Source of the DNA: Desulfobacula sp.
GTDB taxonomy: Bacteria; Desulfobacterota; Desulfobacteria; Desulfobacterales; Desulfobacteraceae
DNA: 33,455 nucleotides
Assembly: GCF_014237455.1 (NCBI RefSeq)
Contig: NZ_JABZFL010000078.1
Location: 1-33,455, forward strand
Direction of reading: 5' to 3'
The notes under the pieces are model-generated. The model saw only the letters and a list, made by a program, of their open reading frames with translations, had not been told where the DNA came from and searched no databases. This document shows positions 8,985-17,688 of this stretch, piece after piece. The stretch's first letter is position 1. Every line of letters starts with the position of its first letter. Both the position numbers and the translations under genes were made by a program.

Positions 8985-9013
8985 TCGCTTTGTTCAAAGT
9001 TCTAAAAAATACT

Positions 9014-9090
9014 CGGGGCGTAGCGCAGTCTGGTAGCGCACTTGTCTGGGGGACAAGTGGTCGCAAGTTCAAATCTTGCCGTCCCGACCA
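9014..9090 (+). tRNA. tRNA-Pro (anticodon GGG)
   Basis: A 77-base cloverleaf can be folded. The acceptor CGGGGCG pairs with CGTCCCG (one G-T wobble). The D arm contains AGTCTGGTAGCGC. The anticodon stem CTTGT/ACAAG encloses the loop CTGGGGG, giving anticodon GGG. The T arm is GCAAG TTCAAAT CTTGC. The CCA end is encoded. It reads Pro codons CCC and CCU. Confidence 0.95.
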
Positions 9091-9134
9091 CACCACTTTA
9101 AGCTTCCTTTTTCGCCTTGACTTTCTGATTTAAA

Positions 9135-9158
9135 TCAAATAATCAAATAATCAAATTA
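9135..9158 (+). repeat. Three tandem copies of an 8-bp unit
   Basis: TCAAATAA, TCAAATAA, TCAAATTA stand head to tail between the tRNA and the antiporter gene, about 70 bases ahead of its start. It may be a simple AT-rich slippage tract or part of the promoter region; a TTGACT lies just upstream at 9117-9122. Confidence 0.6.
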
Positions 9159-9226
9159 GCATGGATTGAGCAAACAGACATTCAAAGGTTGCGTTACAGC
9201 CCAAATAACCAGGAGGGAACGAATCG

Positions 9227-10738
9227 ATGAAATTGGACAGGCTGGCATTGTTAATATTATTGTTGATTTTATTTATTTCTTTAGCACCCGCTGCTGCCAA
9301 AGATCATTCTGATGAAAAAACTCATAACACACTTGACGCTAGTGACCATTCTGAAGCCGTTTCAGACCACGCACAGGACAAGGGTGCACATGGTCATGTG
9401 AATTTAGGAGAGATGCTGCCGCTGTATAGCTGTATCCCCTTTGCATTTATGTTGTTATCCATAGCCCTGCTGCCGCTGATAGCAGAAAATTTCTGGCACC
9501 ATCATTTTGGTAAGATTTCCGCATTCTGGGCAGCCTGTCTGGCGATTCCCTTTGTTTTTGTTTATAAAGGCATTGCAGTTTATGAGATCCTTCACATTAT
9601 TCTGGCAGACTATGTCCCCTTTATTATTCTTTTATGGGCGTTGTTTACGATTTCCGGCGGTATTTTGCTGAAAGGGACATTAAGAGGAACTCCCGTTGTC
9701 AACACGATTATCATCCTGATCGGTACCATCCTTGCGTCCTGGATGGGGACCACAGGGGCTGCCATGCTCTTGATCCGACCATTGTTGCGGGCAAACGAGC
9801 ATCGAAAGAATAAAACCTTTATGGTGGTATTTTTTATTTTTCTGGTAGCCAATATTGGCGGATCTTTGACACCTCTTGGTGATCCACCGTTGTTTTTGGG
9901 ATTTCTTCATGGCGTCAGTTTTTTCTGGACCTTTAAAATTTTACCGCATATGCTTGTCACATGCATTATTCTGCTGGTAATTTATTTTATCCTTGACTCA
10001 TATTATTACAAAAAAGAAGGGGTAACGGCCCCGGATGATGGAGAGAAAAAGCCCTTGCGCCTGGTGGGAACCTATAATTTTCTTTTTCTTGGGGGTGTGG
10101 TGGGCTCTGTCCTAATGAGCGGAATAGTGGATTTGGGAGAAGTTTCAACTTTAGGTGTCCACAGGGCTGTTCAGGACTGGCTCAGGGACGGCCTTCTCAT
10201 CGTTTTTGGGATCGGTTCTCTTATGGTTACACCAAAGGCACTTAAAGAGGAAAATGAATTTTCATGGTTCCCGATAATAGAAGTTGCCTATCTGTTTATC
10301 GGAATTTTCATTACCATGGTTCCCTGCCTGTTATTGCTTAAAGCAGGGCCGAACGGTGCGTTTGCTTTTCTTATCAACGCTGTAAAAGAACCGTTTCACT
10401 ACTTTTGGGTGACCGGGATTTTATCGGCTTTCCTGGATAATGCGCCCACCTACCTGACCTTTTTTAATACAGCCCTTGGCAGCTTTTATGCCGGTATGGC
10501 GGAAAGCCAGGCTGTTCCCTTGTTAATGACGGAGAATGCAATTTATCTTAAGGCCATTTCAACGGGAGCTGTCTTTTTTGGTGCCTGTAGTTATATTGGT
10601 AATGCACCCAATTTTATGGTTCGATCCATAGCGTCAGAGGCAGGAACACCAATGCCCAGCTTTTTTGGATATATCTTAAAATATTCTTTGGTCTTTTTAA
10701 TTCCGACCTTTGTTATTGTAACCTTTATTTTCTTTTAA
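9227..10738 (+). CDS. nhaD: NhaD-type Na+/H+ antiporter
   Basis: A 503-residue polytopic inner-membrane protein of the ion transporter superfamily that includes NhaD, expected to exchange Na+ (or Li+) for H+. Family landmarks: NIGGSLTPLGDPPLFLGF (~residue 220) and SAFLDNAPTYLTFFNT (~400), the two half-site signatures. The first ~24 residues are a signal peptide-like segment (PAAAKDHS), followed by a His/Asp-rich periplasmic stretch (~25-65, nine His) before the first transport helix. The N-terminal leader is seen in some NhaD relatives; the His-rich run could bind metal, but this is not shown. Start: ATG after AGGAGGGAA. The kinase gene follows 40 bases later on the same strand. Confidence 0.85.
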   Translation: MKLDRLALLILLLILFISLAPAAAKDHSDEKTHNTLDASDHSEAVSDHAQDKGAHGHVNLGEMLPLYSCIPFAFMLLSIALLPLIAENFWHHHFGKISAFWAACLAIPFVFVYKGIAVYEILHIILADYVPFIILLWALFTISGGILLKGTLRGTPVVNTIIILIGTILASWMGTTGAAMLLIRPLLRANEHRKNKTFMVVFFIFLVANIGGSLTPLGDPPLFLGFLHGVSFFWTFKILPHMLVTCIILLVIYFILDSYYYKKEGVTAPDDGEKKPLRLVGTYNFLFLGGVVGSVLMSGIVDLGEVSTLGVHRAVQDWLRDGLLIVFGIGSLMVTPKALKEENEFSWFPIIEVAYLFIGIFITMVPCLLLLKAGPNGAFAFLINAVKEPFHYFWVTGILSAFLDNAPTYLTFFNTALGSFYAGMAESQAVPLLMTENAIYLKAISTGAVFFGACSYIGNAPNFMVRSIASEAGTPMPSFFGYILKYSLVFLIPTFVIVTFIFF

Positions 10739-10778
10739 TATACTGGTTTTAGAGGAGTTGATGCCTTGAAGAGGAGTA

Positions 10779-12851
10779 ATGCAGCCAATGAACATTGATC
10801 TTAAAGGATTAAGGGTAGCCATAATCGGTGGAAACAGCCCCTGTAAACAAATCCTTGAAATATTGCTGGGACCCGGATTAAAAGAGCTGGACATCCAGGT
10901 TCTGGTGGTTGCAGATACTTTGACCCAGGTTGAAGGGATAAAATATGCCCAGGAAAAGGGCGTGTTTACCACCATGGATTATGGTGAAGTTTGTAAACTT
11001 TCCGGTATAGACGTCATTTTAAAATTAAAAAATGATGAAATATTGACCTGCATGCTGGAAAAAGTGAATACGGAACATACCAGCATTATCGATCTTGATG
11101 CCTATAGGGCCATGTCATTTTTGAATTTTTTAAAATCAGAGGAAGAAAGACTGAAGATCAAAAGAAAAATTCAGTCGGATAAGATTGATAAGCAGGGAAT
11201 TATAAAGCTGTTTGATCAGTTTACCACTATAATTCAAGAGAATGCCAAGGAAGAGAACAGATACCTGAAAATTGAAAGAGAAGATTTGCTTGAGGTGGAA
11301 AAAGAAATATCCCAAATTATTCAGGGCAGCATGGTTCCAACTTTTATTATCAACAATGAACATATTATTACTCACTGGAACAGAGCCTGTGAAGAACTTG
11401 CAGGATGCAAGGCCCATGAGCTGGTGGGAACAGACCGGCAGTGGGTACCTTTCAGATCTGCAAAGAGACCGACCATGGCAGATGTAATTGTGGGCGAAAT
11501 GTCTGAAGAGGAGGTATCAAAATATTATGGTTCCTCCTGGAGAAAATCAGGTCTGATTAATGAGGCTTATGAGGCCGAAGAGTTTTTCTCTCATCTGGGT
11601 AAAGAGGGCAAATGGATTTTTTTCACAGCTGCGCCCATTAAATCTCCGGATGGAAAGATAATGGGTGCCATAGAAACATTAAAAGACATCACGGAAGATA
11701 AAAAAACCCATGAAGAGCTGGAACTGCAGGACAAAGAGCTTTCCACACTTTATAATAAGTATAAAAAATCAGAAGAAAAATATCGATCGTTGTTTAACAA
11801 TAACCCAAGTCCGATTTTTATTATTGATCGACAAACTTTTGAGATCCTGGATGTGAATCATCGTGTGGAGGAGGAATATGGGTATATAAAAACTGAGCTT
11901 TTAGGAACCCCTTTCCTTGGCATTGGAGATACATCCGATGAAACCATTAAGGAAGGCATGGAAAGCCTTCCTGAAAGCAAATCCATACTATTTACCAAGA
12001 AAAAGCATTTTAAGAAGGATAAGACATCGTTTTTTGTCAATGTCAAGGTTGTCAATGCGAGATATAGTCACAGGGATGTCTTGATTGCATCGGCAACCAA
12101 TATCACGGAAAGTGTCGAAAAAGAGACCCAGCTGATTCAGGCGGGAAAACTGGCTACCCTGGGAACCATGGCAGCCGGCATGGCCCATGAAATTAACCAG
12201 CCGTTGAATGTGATACAGATTTGTTCAGACCTGATCCTGAAAATGATTAAAAAAGGAGTCAAAATTCCAGATGATGAACTAGTCATCATGGCCAAGGATA
12301 TTATTGATAATGTTGCCAGAGCTGCCGGTGTTATTAAGCATGTCAGAGATTTTGCAAGACAATCTGAAAGGGATCTTAAAAAATTAGTAATAAATGATCC
12401 TATCAATGATGTATTCAAGGTGCTCGGCCACCAGTTAACAGTTCATTCCGTAAAGGTGAACCTTGATCTTGATCCTGAAATTCCACAAATCCGGGCTGAG
12501 CATAATCGCCTGGAACAGGTATTTATCAATCTTGTAACCAATGCTATTGATTCCATGGATGAAAAAGCTAAAAAAGAAGATGCTTTAGCTGAGAAAATAT
12601 TGGGAATCAAAACATATGCTGAAAACGGCTGGATTGTTACAGAGGTGTCTGATACAGGACTTGGCATGACCGATGAGGTGAAAAGAAAGATATTTGAACC
12701 TTTTTTTACGACTAAAGAAACCGGTAAAGGGACCGGTCTTGGAATTAGTATCAGTTTTGGAATCATTAAAGATTATGGTGGAACCATTGATATATTCAGT
12801 GAGTATGGTAAGGGAGCTACTTTTATCATTAAGTTTCCGGCAATTGGATAA
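10779..12851 (+). CDS. Soluble PAS-PAS sensor histidine kinase with Rossmann-like N-terminal domain
   Basis: A 690-residue kinase without membrane segments. Residues 1-120 form an alpha/beta domain starting KGLRVAIIGGNSPCKQIL and containing IQVLVVADT and GIDVILKL, resembling a nucleotide-binding Rossmann fold. A coiled stretch (120-175) leads to PAS1 (~180-305, ending AIETLKDITEDKK) and PAS2 (~330-445). HisKA has His470 in AGMAHEINQPLNVI; HATPase_c has N588 in NLVTNAID, G1 SDTGLGM and G2 GKGTGLGIS. The HEINQPL form is the NtrB/DctB-like type. Two starts (10779, 10788) are possible; GAGGAG is very close to the first. The next gene begins 11 bases after the stop, so a phosphorelay with the REC-kinase is likely. 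The signal is unknown. Confidence 0.9.
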   Translation: MQPMNIDLKGLRVAIIGGNSPCKQILEILLGPGLKELDIQVLVVADTLTQVEGIKYAQEKGVFTTMDYGEVCKLSGIDVILKLKNDEILTCMLEKVNTEHTSIIDLDAYRAMSFLNFLKSEEERLKIKRKIQSDKIDKQGIIKLFDQFTTIIQENAKEENRYLKIEREDLLEVEKEISQIIQGSMVPTFIINNEHIITHWNRACEELAGCKAHELVGTDRQWVPFRSAKRPTMADVIVGEMSEEEVSKYYGSSWRKSGLINEAYEAEEFFSHLGKEGKWIFFTAAPIKSPDGKIMGAIETLKDITEDKKTHEELELQDKELSTLYNKYKKSEEKYRSLFNNNPSPIFIIDRQTFEILDVNHRVEEEYGYIKTELLGTPFLGIGDTSDETIKEGMESLPESKSILFTKKKHFKKDKTSFFVNVKVVNARYSHRDVLIASATNITESVEKETQLIQAGKLATLGTMAAGMAHEINQPLNVIQICSDLILKMIKKGVKIPDDELVIMAKDIIDNVARAAGVIKHVRDFARQSERDLKKLVINDPINDVFKVLGHQLTVHSVKVNLDLDPEIPQIRAEHNRLEQVFINLVTNAIDSMDEKAKKEDALAEKILGIKTYAENGWIVTEVSDTGLGMTDEVKRKIFEPFFTTKETGKGTGLGISISFGIIKDYGGTIDIFSEYGKGATFIIKFPAIG

Positions 12852-12862
12852 GGAAATAAACT

Positions 12863-14383
12863 ATGTCGGTCAATAAGATATTAATTGTTGATGATGAAGA
12901 GATTATCGTCAAGGTGCTCTCCATGTCTCTTCGAACTGACGGGTATGAGACGATTGCAGCCCACAGTGGTGAGCAGGGACTGGAAGTTTTTAAATCTGAA
13001 TCACCTGATATTGTTGTCACTGATATAAAAATGCCGGGAATGGACGGGCTTGAGCTGTTAAAAAAAATCAAGGAAATTGATCCCGAAAAAGAAGTGATCA
13101 TTGTAACAGGGCATGGAGATATCGATTCAACCATCACAGCATTGCAGTATGGTGCCAGTGATTTTATCAATAAACCTGTCAGGGATGAAGCTCTTGCCAT
13201 TGCCCTTGATAGAGCAAAAACAAAGATTGACATCAGAGCAAAACTCAAAGAATATACCGAGAACCTGGAATTTAAGGTTGCAGAAGCCACCGAGGAAATT
13301 CGGCGAAAATCAAATTTTCAACGGCTTTTAATAAGAAGTTCCAATGATGCCATTGTTGCCTTTAATCATGACTGGAAAGTAGTTGTGTATAACCCTGAAG
13401 CTGCAACGATGTTTGGTGAAGCTGCAAAAGATGTTAGAAGTAAGATGACCATAGATGATCTTTATACACCCCAAATTGCCCAGATTTTTAAAAATCAGGC
13501 CAAAGAGGAAAAACAACAGAATACGCTTCCATGGAGAGAAAATATAATAAAAACCAAAGACGGCAGACAAATCCCGGTTCGGTATACAAGTAATGTGTTG
13601 TATGAAAAAGGTGAATTTGTCGGGACGGTTAATTTTTTTCACAACTTAACGGAAATAAAACGGCTTGAAAAAGAACTGGTTCAGTCGGAACGCTTAGCTG
13701 CTGTAGGGCAGACGGTAAGCGGCCTTGCTCATTATGTAAAGAATATTCTTATCGGGCTTCAAGGCGGCAGTTATGTCGTTGATGTGGGAATTGCCAAAAA
13801 TAATACAGAGAAATTTAAAACAGGCTGGAAAACCATAAAGAGAAATATTAAAAGAGTGGGGGATTTGACCCAGGATCTTTTAACCTATTCCAAGCAGAGG
13901 GAACCGGAATTTGAGGTGTGTCTGCCCAATGATATTGTGGAAGACGTCATCGAACTGGTAACAGATGTTGCAGGATCAAATGACGTTCTTATTTCAAAAG
14001 AGTATGACAATAGCATCGGTGAAGTAATGGCTGATTCACAAACTATTCATCGCTCTTTGCTAAATCTGATAAACAATGCCATTGACGCCTGTATTGAGGA
14101 TGAAGATATTTCCAAAAATCATAAAATAAAGGTAAAAACCTATGTAGGTAAAGATAATTATTTTTGTTTTGAGGTTAAAGACAATGGCTGCGGCATGGAT
14201 AAGGATATTCAAAAGCAGTTGTTTGACCCCATGTTCAGTTCTAAAGGGGGAAAGGGAACCGGTCTGGGACTCCTTGTTACATCAAAACTAATAGAAGAAC
14301 ACAATGGAGTGATTGAAACAAAAACCAGCCCTGGAGAAGGCAGCACATTTACGATTAAACTTCCATATGAAAAAGTAAATTAA
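12863..14383 (+). CDS. Response-regulator/PAS/histidine kinase (REC-PAS-HK)
   Basis: A 506-residue cytoplasmic protein. The REC domain (1-120) has acidic residues DDEE (10-13), phospho-acceptor Asp54 in VTDIKMPGMDG, Thr in VTGHG and Lys104 in NKPV. A coiled linker (~120-150) leads to a PAS domain (~150-268) and a kinase with His290 in SGLAHYVKNIL, N box LLNLINNAIDAC, G1 KDNGCGM and G2 GKGTGLGLL. The H box HYVKN replaces HExxN, a variant seen in a subgroup of PAS kinases. The receiver at the N-terminus suggests it is controlled by phosphotransfer, plausibly from the kinase just upstream (11-base gap), then passes signal to the REC protein at 14416. Confidence 0.9.
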   Translation: MSVNKILIVDDEEIIVKVLSMSLRTDGYETIAAHSGEQGLEVFKSESPDIVVTDIKMPGMDGLELLKKIKEIDPEKEVIIVTGHGDIDSTITALQYGASDFINKPVRDEALAIALDRAKTKIDIRAKLKEYTENLEFKVAEATEEIRRKSNFQRLLIRSSNDAIVAFNHDWKVVVYNPEAATMFGEAAKDVRSKMTIDDLYTPQIAQIFKNQAKEEKQQNTLPWRENIIKTKDGRQIPVRYTSNVLYEKGEFVGTVNFFHNLTEIKRLEKELVQSERLAAVGQTVSGLAHYVKNILIGLQGGSYVVDVGIAKNNTEKFKTGWKTIKRNIKRVGDLTQDLLTYSKQREPEFEVCLPNDIVEDVIELVTDVAGSNDVLISKEYDNSIGEVMADSQTIHRSLLNLINNAIDACIEDEDISKNHKIKVKTYVGKDNYFCFEVKDNGCGMDKDIQKQLFDPMFSSKGGKGTGLGLLVTSKLIEEHNGVIETKTSPGEGSTFTIKLPYEKVN

Positions 14384-14415
14384 GGTTGATATAAATTGAC
14401 CAAGGAGGATAGATT

Positions 14416-14808
14416 ATGAGTAAAAAGGTTCTTGTGGTAGATGATGATCCAGATGTCAGGTCATTTGTTGTCACAGTTCTGGAAGAAAACCAGTATATAC
14501 CTTTGATCGCTCAAGATGGTATAGAAGGTTTTGAAATGATCGAAAAAGAAAAGCCTGATTTGGTGATTCTTGATGTACTGATGCCCAGGGGGAGTGGGAT
14601 TAGGTTATATCGCAAGCTGAAAACAGATGAGAGTTTTAACCAAATACCCATTATCATGTTTACAGGGATTGCGCTTCGATCATTTTTGAAATCTCAAAAA
14701 GCACTTGATGAATTTAAGGGAGGGGAAGTTCCTGAACCTGATATCTATTTGGAAAAACCGGTTAAACCAGAAGAGTTAGTTGCGGCAATTAAGAAAAAAC
14801 TTGATTAA
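14416..14808 (+). CDS. Stand-alone response regulator receiver
   Basis: A 130-residue CheY-like protein with a single REC domain: DDD (9-11), Asp53 in ILDVLMPRGSG, Thr in MFTGIA and Lys in LEKPVKPEE. A short insertion of ~15 residues (SFLKSQKALDEFKGGEVPEP) lies between beta4/alpha4 and beta5. There is no output domain, so it acts by protein contact or as a phosphorelay intermediate. AAGGAGGATAG precedes the ATG. It follows two kinases and precedes a stress protein with a 33-base gap to the preferred start there. Confidence 0.92.
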   Translation: MSKKVLVVDDDPDVRSFVVTVLEENQYIPLIAQDGIEGFEMIEKEKPDLVILDVLMPRGSGIRLYRKLKTDESFNQIPIIMFTGIALRSFLKSQKALDEFKGGEVPEPDIYLEKPVKPEELVAAIKKKLD

Positions 14809-14841
14809 TCAATAGACATGAATATTGAGATTGGAGAAATT

Positions 14842-15723
14842 ATGGAAATAAAAAAATTGCTTTTTGTTACAAAGTTTGAGGAACTTTGTTATGACGCGCT
14901 CAACTCTTTATTGGCCCTCAGAAATGCGGCACTGGAACATGTTATTTTTTTAAATGTAATTGAAAGAGATAAGGTTGCGATGAAAAGGGGGAGCGGGTAC
15001 CTTAAGGAAGAAGAAGTCAAGTTAAAAGAAATAGCAAATATCCGGTTTATTGACTGGGCAGAAAATTTATTTGAACTGGGGCTGGAAGTCGGGGCGTATA
15101 TGGAGGTTTCCACACTTATCCCTGAAATTCTTAAAGTGGTTGAAAAAGAATCTCCTGATTTGATTGTCATTGGCCGTTCCCATAAAGGTGCATTGGAACA
15201 ACTTTATAAAGGATCTGATGTTGTTGAATTGATGCGACGAACTGAAGTGCCGATTCTAGTCTTTAAACATATGATGGAAGACAAAATTGTACCTGAAAAA
15301 TTGTTTGAGAGACCCTTATGTTGTACCAATTGGACGGATACCGGTAAAAAGACGATTGAGTATATCAAAGGATTAAAAAATGTTATCGGTGAAATTCATA
15401 TCATGCATGTGGTAAAAGAGAGTCTCCTTAAGAGCTCGGATACCCATGAGGTACAAAAAGTTAGAAAAGCCGAAAGGAAAAGACTGGATGACCTTTGTGA
15501 TGAGCTTGAAGCGGCGGGTATTAAAGCCAGGCCCCATATCTATGTAGGTGATCCACAAAAAGAGATTGAAAAAGCAGCAAAAGGATATCAGGCCAGTATG
15601 ATCATCTTAGGTTCCAGTGAAAAAGCAGCTATTGTGGAGCGGTGGGTTGGATCCATCTCAAAAAATATTGCTGATAAATCCATATATCCCTGTCTTCTTA
15701 TTCCTGGCAAAAAGAATATTTGA
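14842..15723 (+). CDS. Tandem universal stress protein (UspA-like)
   Basis: A 293-residue protein with two Usp domains, ~1-150 and ~150-293. Domain 1 ends IGRSHKGALEQLYKGSD...VPILVFK, close to the ATP-binding G-x2-G-x9-G-S/T pattern. Domain 2 ends ILGSSEKAAIVERWVGSISK...YPCLLIPG and keeps GS but has Glu-Lys in the first Gly region, so only domain 1 may bind nucleotide. Single-protein tandem Usps often accompany ion transporters. The frame is open from 14818, but ATG 14842 with TTGGAGA 4-5 bases ahead is preferred. The stop codon lies inside a stem-loop. Confidence 0.88.
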   Translation: MEIKKLLFVTKFEELCYDALNSLLALRNAALEHVIFLNVIERDKVAMKRGSGYLKEEEVKLKEIANIRFIDWAENLFELGLEVGAYMEVSTLIPEILKVVEKESPDLIVIGRSHKGALEQLYKGSDVVELMRRTEVPILVFKHMMEDKIVPEKLFERPLCCTNWTDTGKKTIEYIKGLKNVIGEIHIMHVVKESLLKSSDTHEVQKVRKAERKRLDDLCDELEAAGIKARPHIYVGDPQKEIEKAAKGYQASMIILGSSEKAAIVERWVGSISKNIADKSIYPCLLIPGKKNI

Positions 15724-15758
15724 AATATAGGCATAAAATAGCCTATATCCAAAATATT
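15715..15758 (+). terminator. Interrupted stem-loop at the end of the usp gene
   Basis: ATATAGGC (15725-15732) pairs with GCCTATAT (15741-15748) across an 8-base A/T loop. Outside a 3x3 internal loop, a further 7 bp (AATATTT/AAATATT) pair. The usp stop codon is within the left arm. The stem is AT-rich with no U tract, so it could be a weak terminator or a processing/stability element separating usp from the channel gene. Confidence 0.5.
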
Positions 15759-15855
15759 TGAGTGGTGTGTGTGAGCGAATTTGAAGACATCTCTCACTCT
15801 CACAACATCAATTGTTCTGAAAGGTAGCAATGATAGTAGTAAAAGGTTCATCGTA

Positions 15856-17547
15856 ATGAAATTCCTTCCTGCTCAAATTCTTTACTTTACTCGAAGCAGA
15901 ACAACGAAGAGAAATTTCAAACTTTTATTCAAGTTCCTTTTTGCGTTGACAGTGCTGGTGGTCATATACAGTGTTTTGTTTCATTTTATAATGCTTTTTG
16001 AAGAAAAGGAGTTTAGCTGGATTACCGGTTTCTATTGGACACTCACTGTGATGTCCACACTTGGTTTCGGTGATATCACCTTTGCGAGTGATTTAGGCAA
16101 GGCTTTCACGATGCTGGTACTTATGTCCGGCATTATTTTTCTTCTTGTTATGTTGCCCTTTACGTTCATTCAATTTTTTTATGCGCCATGGCTTGAAGCC
16201 CAGGCAAGGGCAAAAACTCCACGGGAATTGCCGAAAAGCATGACAGGACACGTGATACTGACAAGGTTTGATCCCATAACCATAAATCTCGTAGAAAAAT
16301 TGAAAAAATATAATTATGACTATGCTATTATTGCCACTGATTTGCAACGTGCGCTAGAGCTTTATGATTTAAACTACAAAGTGGTCGTGGGAGACCTGGG
16401 TGATCCGGAAACATATAGACGTCTCCGCATACAAAATGCTGCCATGCTGATCGCCAACAATGATGACATGGTCAATACAAATATAGCCTTTACAGTCAGG
16501 GAAATTTCCAAAAACATCCCCGTTGTTACTAATGCAGATGCGAAAGACTCCATCGACATTCTACAGCTTGCCGGCAGCACTTATGTCTTTCAGTTTATGA
16601 AGATGCTTGGAGAATCCCTGGCAAGAAGAACGCTTGGAATGAGTATGGGGGCAAATGTTATCGGAAAATTTGATCAACTTCTCATTGCTGAAGCACCTGC
16701 AATGAGAACGCCGCTTGAGGGGAAAACGCTCATTCAAAGCAAACTGCGGGAAAAAACCGGCGTAACAGTTGTCGGGCTTTGGGAGAGAGGCCGATTCACA
16801 ATGCCGCAGCCGCAGACTCGAATCGCTTCCACCACTGTGCTCGTGCTTGCGGGCTCAGCTGAACAGCTCAAAAAATATGACGAGGTCTTCTCCCTTTACG
16901 GTGTTTATCACACCGCCGATGCTCCTGTTCTCATATTAGGCGGCGGCCGTGTCGGGCGTGCAGCGGCACAGGTTTTGGAAGACCGGCAGATTATTTACAA
17001 GGTTGTGGAAAAGAAGGCGAGATTCATTCAAAATAATAATTATATTGAAGGCAATGCTGCTGATCTTGATACCTTGAAGCGGGCCGGCATACAGGAAGCT
17101 ACATCTGTCATTATTACCACTCATGACGACTCCATGAATATTTATCTTACCATTTATTGCCGTCAACTGAGATCCGATATACAGATTGTCAGCAGGGCTA
17201 ATCTGGACCGAAATATGTCTAAACTGCACAGTGCTGGAGCAGATCTTGTCATGTCACACGCTTCCATGGGCGCAAATACCATAATTAATCTTCTAAAACC
17301 CAATAAAATACTGATGTTTGCAGAAGGATTGTACATCTTCCGCACGTCAGTACATGCAACCCTTGTGGGAAAATCTCTTACCGAAAGTCAAATCCGGAAA
17401 CAGACGGGCTGCAGTGTAATTGCTATTGGCAGAGAGAATAAATTAAATATTAACCCCGAACCTTCGATTCTTCTCGAGGAACAGGATGAAATGATTTTGA
17501 TTGGAACGACCGATGCGGAAAAATGTTTTATGGATATCTATCAATAA
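15856..17547 (+). CDS. Two-helix K+ channel with two RCK (TrkA-N/C) domains
   Basis: A 563-residue ion channel subunit. TM1 is ~24-47, the pore loop holds the filter TLGFGD (68-73; canonical TVGYGD), and TM2 is ~83-108. The cytoplasmic part has RCK1 (~130-350, with a TrkA-C region ~315-345) and RCK2 (~355-563). RCK2 keeps the nucleotide motif in LILGGGRVGRAA; RCK1 has VILTRFDPITINL where a GxGxxG should be, so it probably does not bind NAD(H)/ATP in the usual way. Such channels are gated by ligands of the RCK ring. The frame extends to 15781 through a TTG, but ATG 15856 with AAAAGG ahead gives the standard short basic N-terminus. Confidence 0.88.
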   Translation: MKFLPAQILYFTRSRTTKRNFKLLFKFLFALTVLVVIYSVLFHFIMLFEEKEFSWITGFYWTLTVMSTLGFGDITFASDLGKAFTMLVLMSGIIFLLVMLPFTFIQFFYAPWLEAQARAKTPRELPKSMTGHVILTRFDPITINLVEKLKKYNYDYAIIATDLQRALELYDLNYKVVVGDLGDPETYRRLRIQNAAMLIANNDDMVNTNIAFTVREISKNIPVVTNADAKDSIDILQLAGSTYVFQFMKMLGESLARRTLGMSMGANVIGKFDQLLIAEAPAMRTPLEGKTLIQSKLREKTGVTVVGLWERGRFTMPQPQTRIASTTVLVLAGSAEQLKKYDEVFSLYGVYHTADAPVLILGGGRVGRAAAQVLEDRQIIYKVVEKKARFIQNNNYIEGNAADLDTLKRAGIQEATSVIITTHDDSMNIYLTIYCRQLRSDIQIVSRANLDRNMSKLHSAGADLVMSHASMGANTIINLLKPNKILMFAEGLYIFRTSVHATLVGKSLTESQIRKQTGCSVIAIGRENKLNINPEPSILLEEQDEMILIGTTDAEKCFMDIYQ

Positions 17548-17603
17548 CCAGTAAAAACAGGGGCTTTGAAATATTTGCGGGTGTTACCCTGATAAATTTG
17601 GTG

Positions 17604-17632
17604 TTGACTCAAAATAATACTTTTGCTATATG
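17604..17632 (+). promoter_or_regulatory. Sigma70-type promoter ahead of the REC/Mrp operon
   Basis: TTGACT (17604-17609), a 17-base spacer and TATATG (17627-17632) lie 57 bases before the REC start. The 141-base gap after the channel gene makes this the probable start of the operon that runs to 26826. Confidence 0.6.
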
Positions 17633-17688
17633 CAAAGGTTGATTAAAAATGGAGACTGATAGAGTTATTATCATTGTAAGGATATAGT

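Noticed and set aside
9014-9090. tRNA-Pro as the attachment site of an integrated element
   Set aside because: No duplicate of its 3' end and no integrase gene was seen in the window; the neighbours are core-type genes.
17548-17603. Terminator after the K+ channel gene
   Set aside because: Only very short pairings (GGGT-GTT-ACCC) with no T tract; not convincing.
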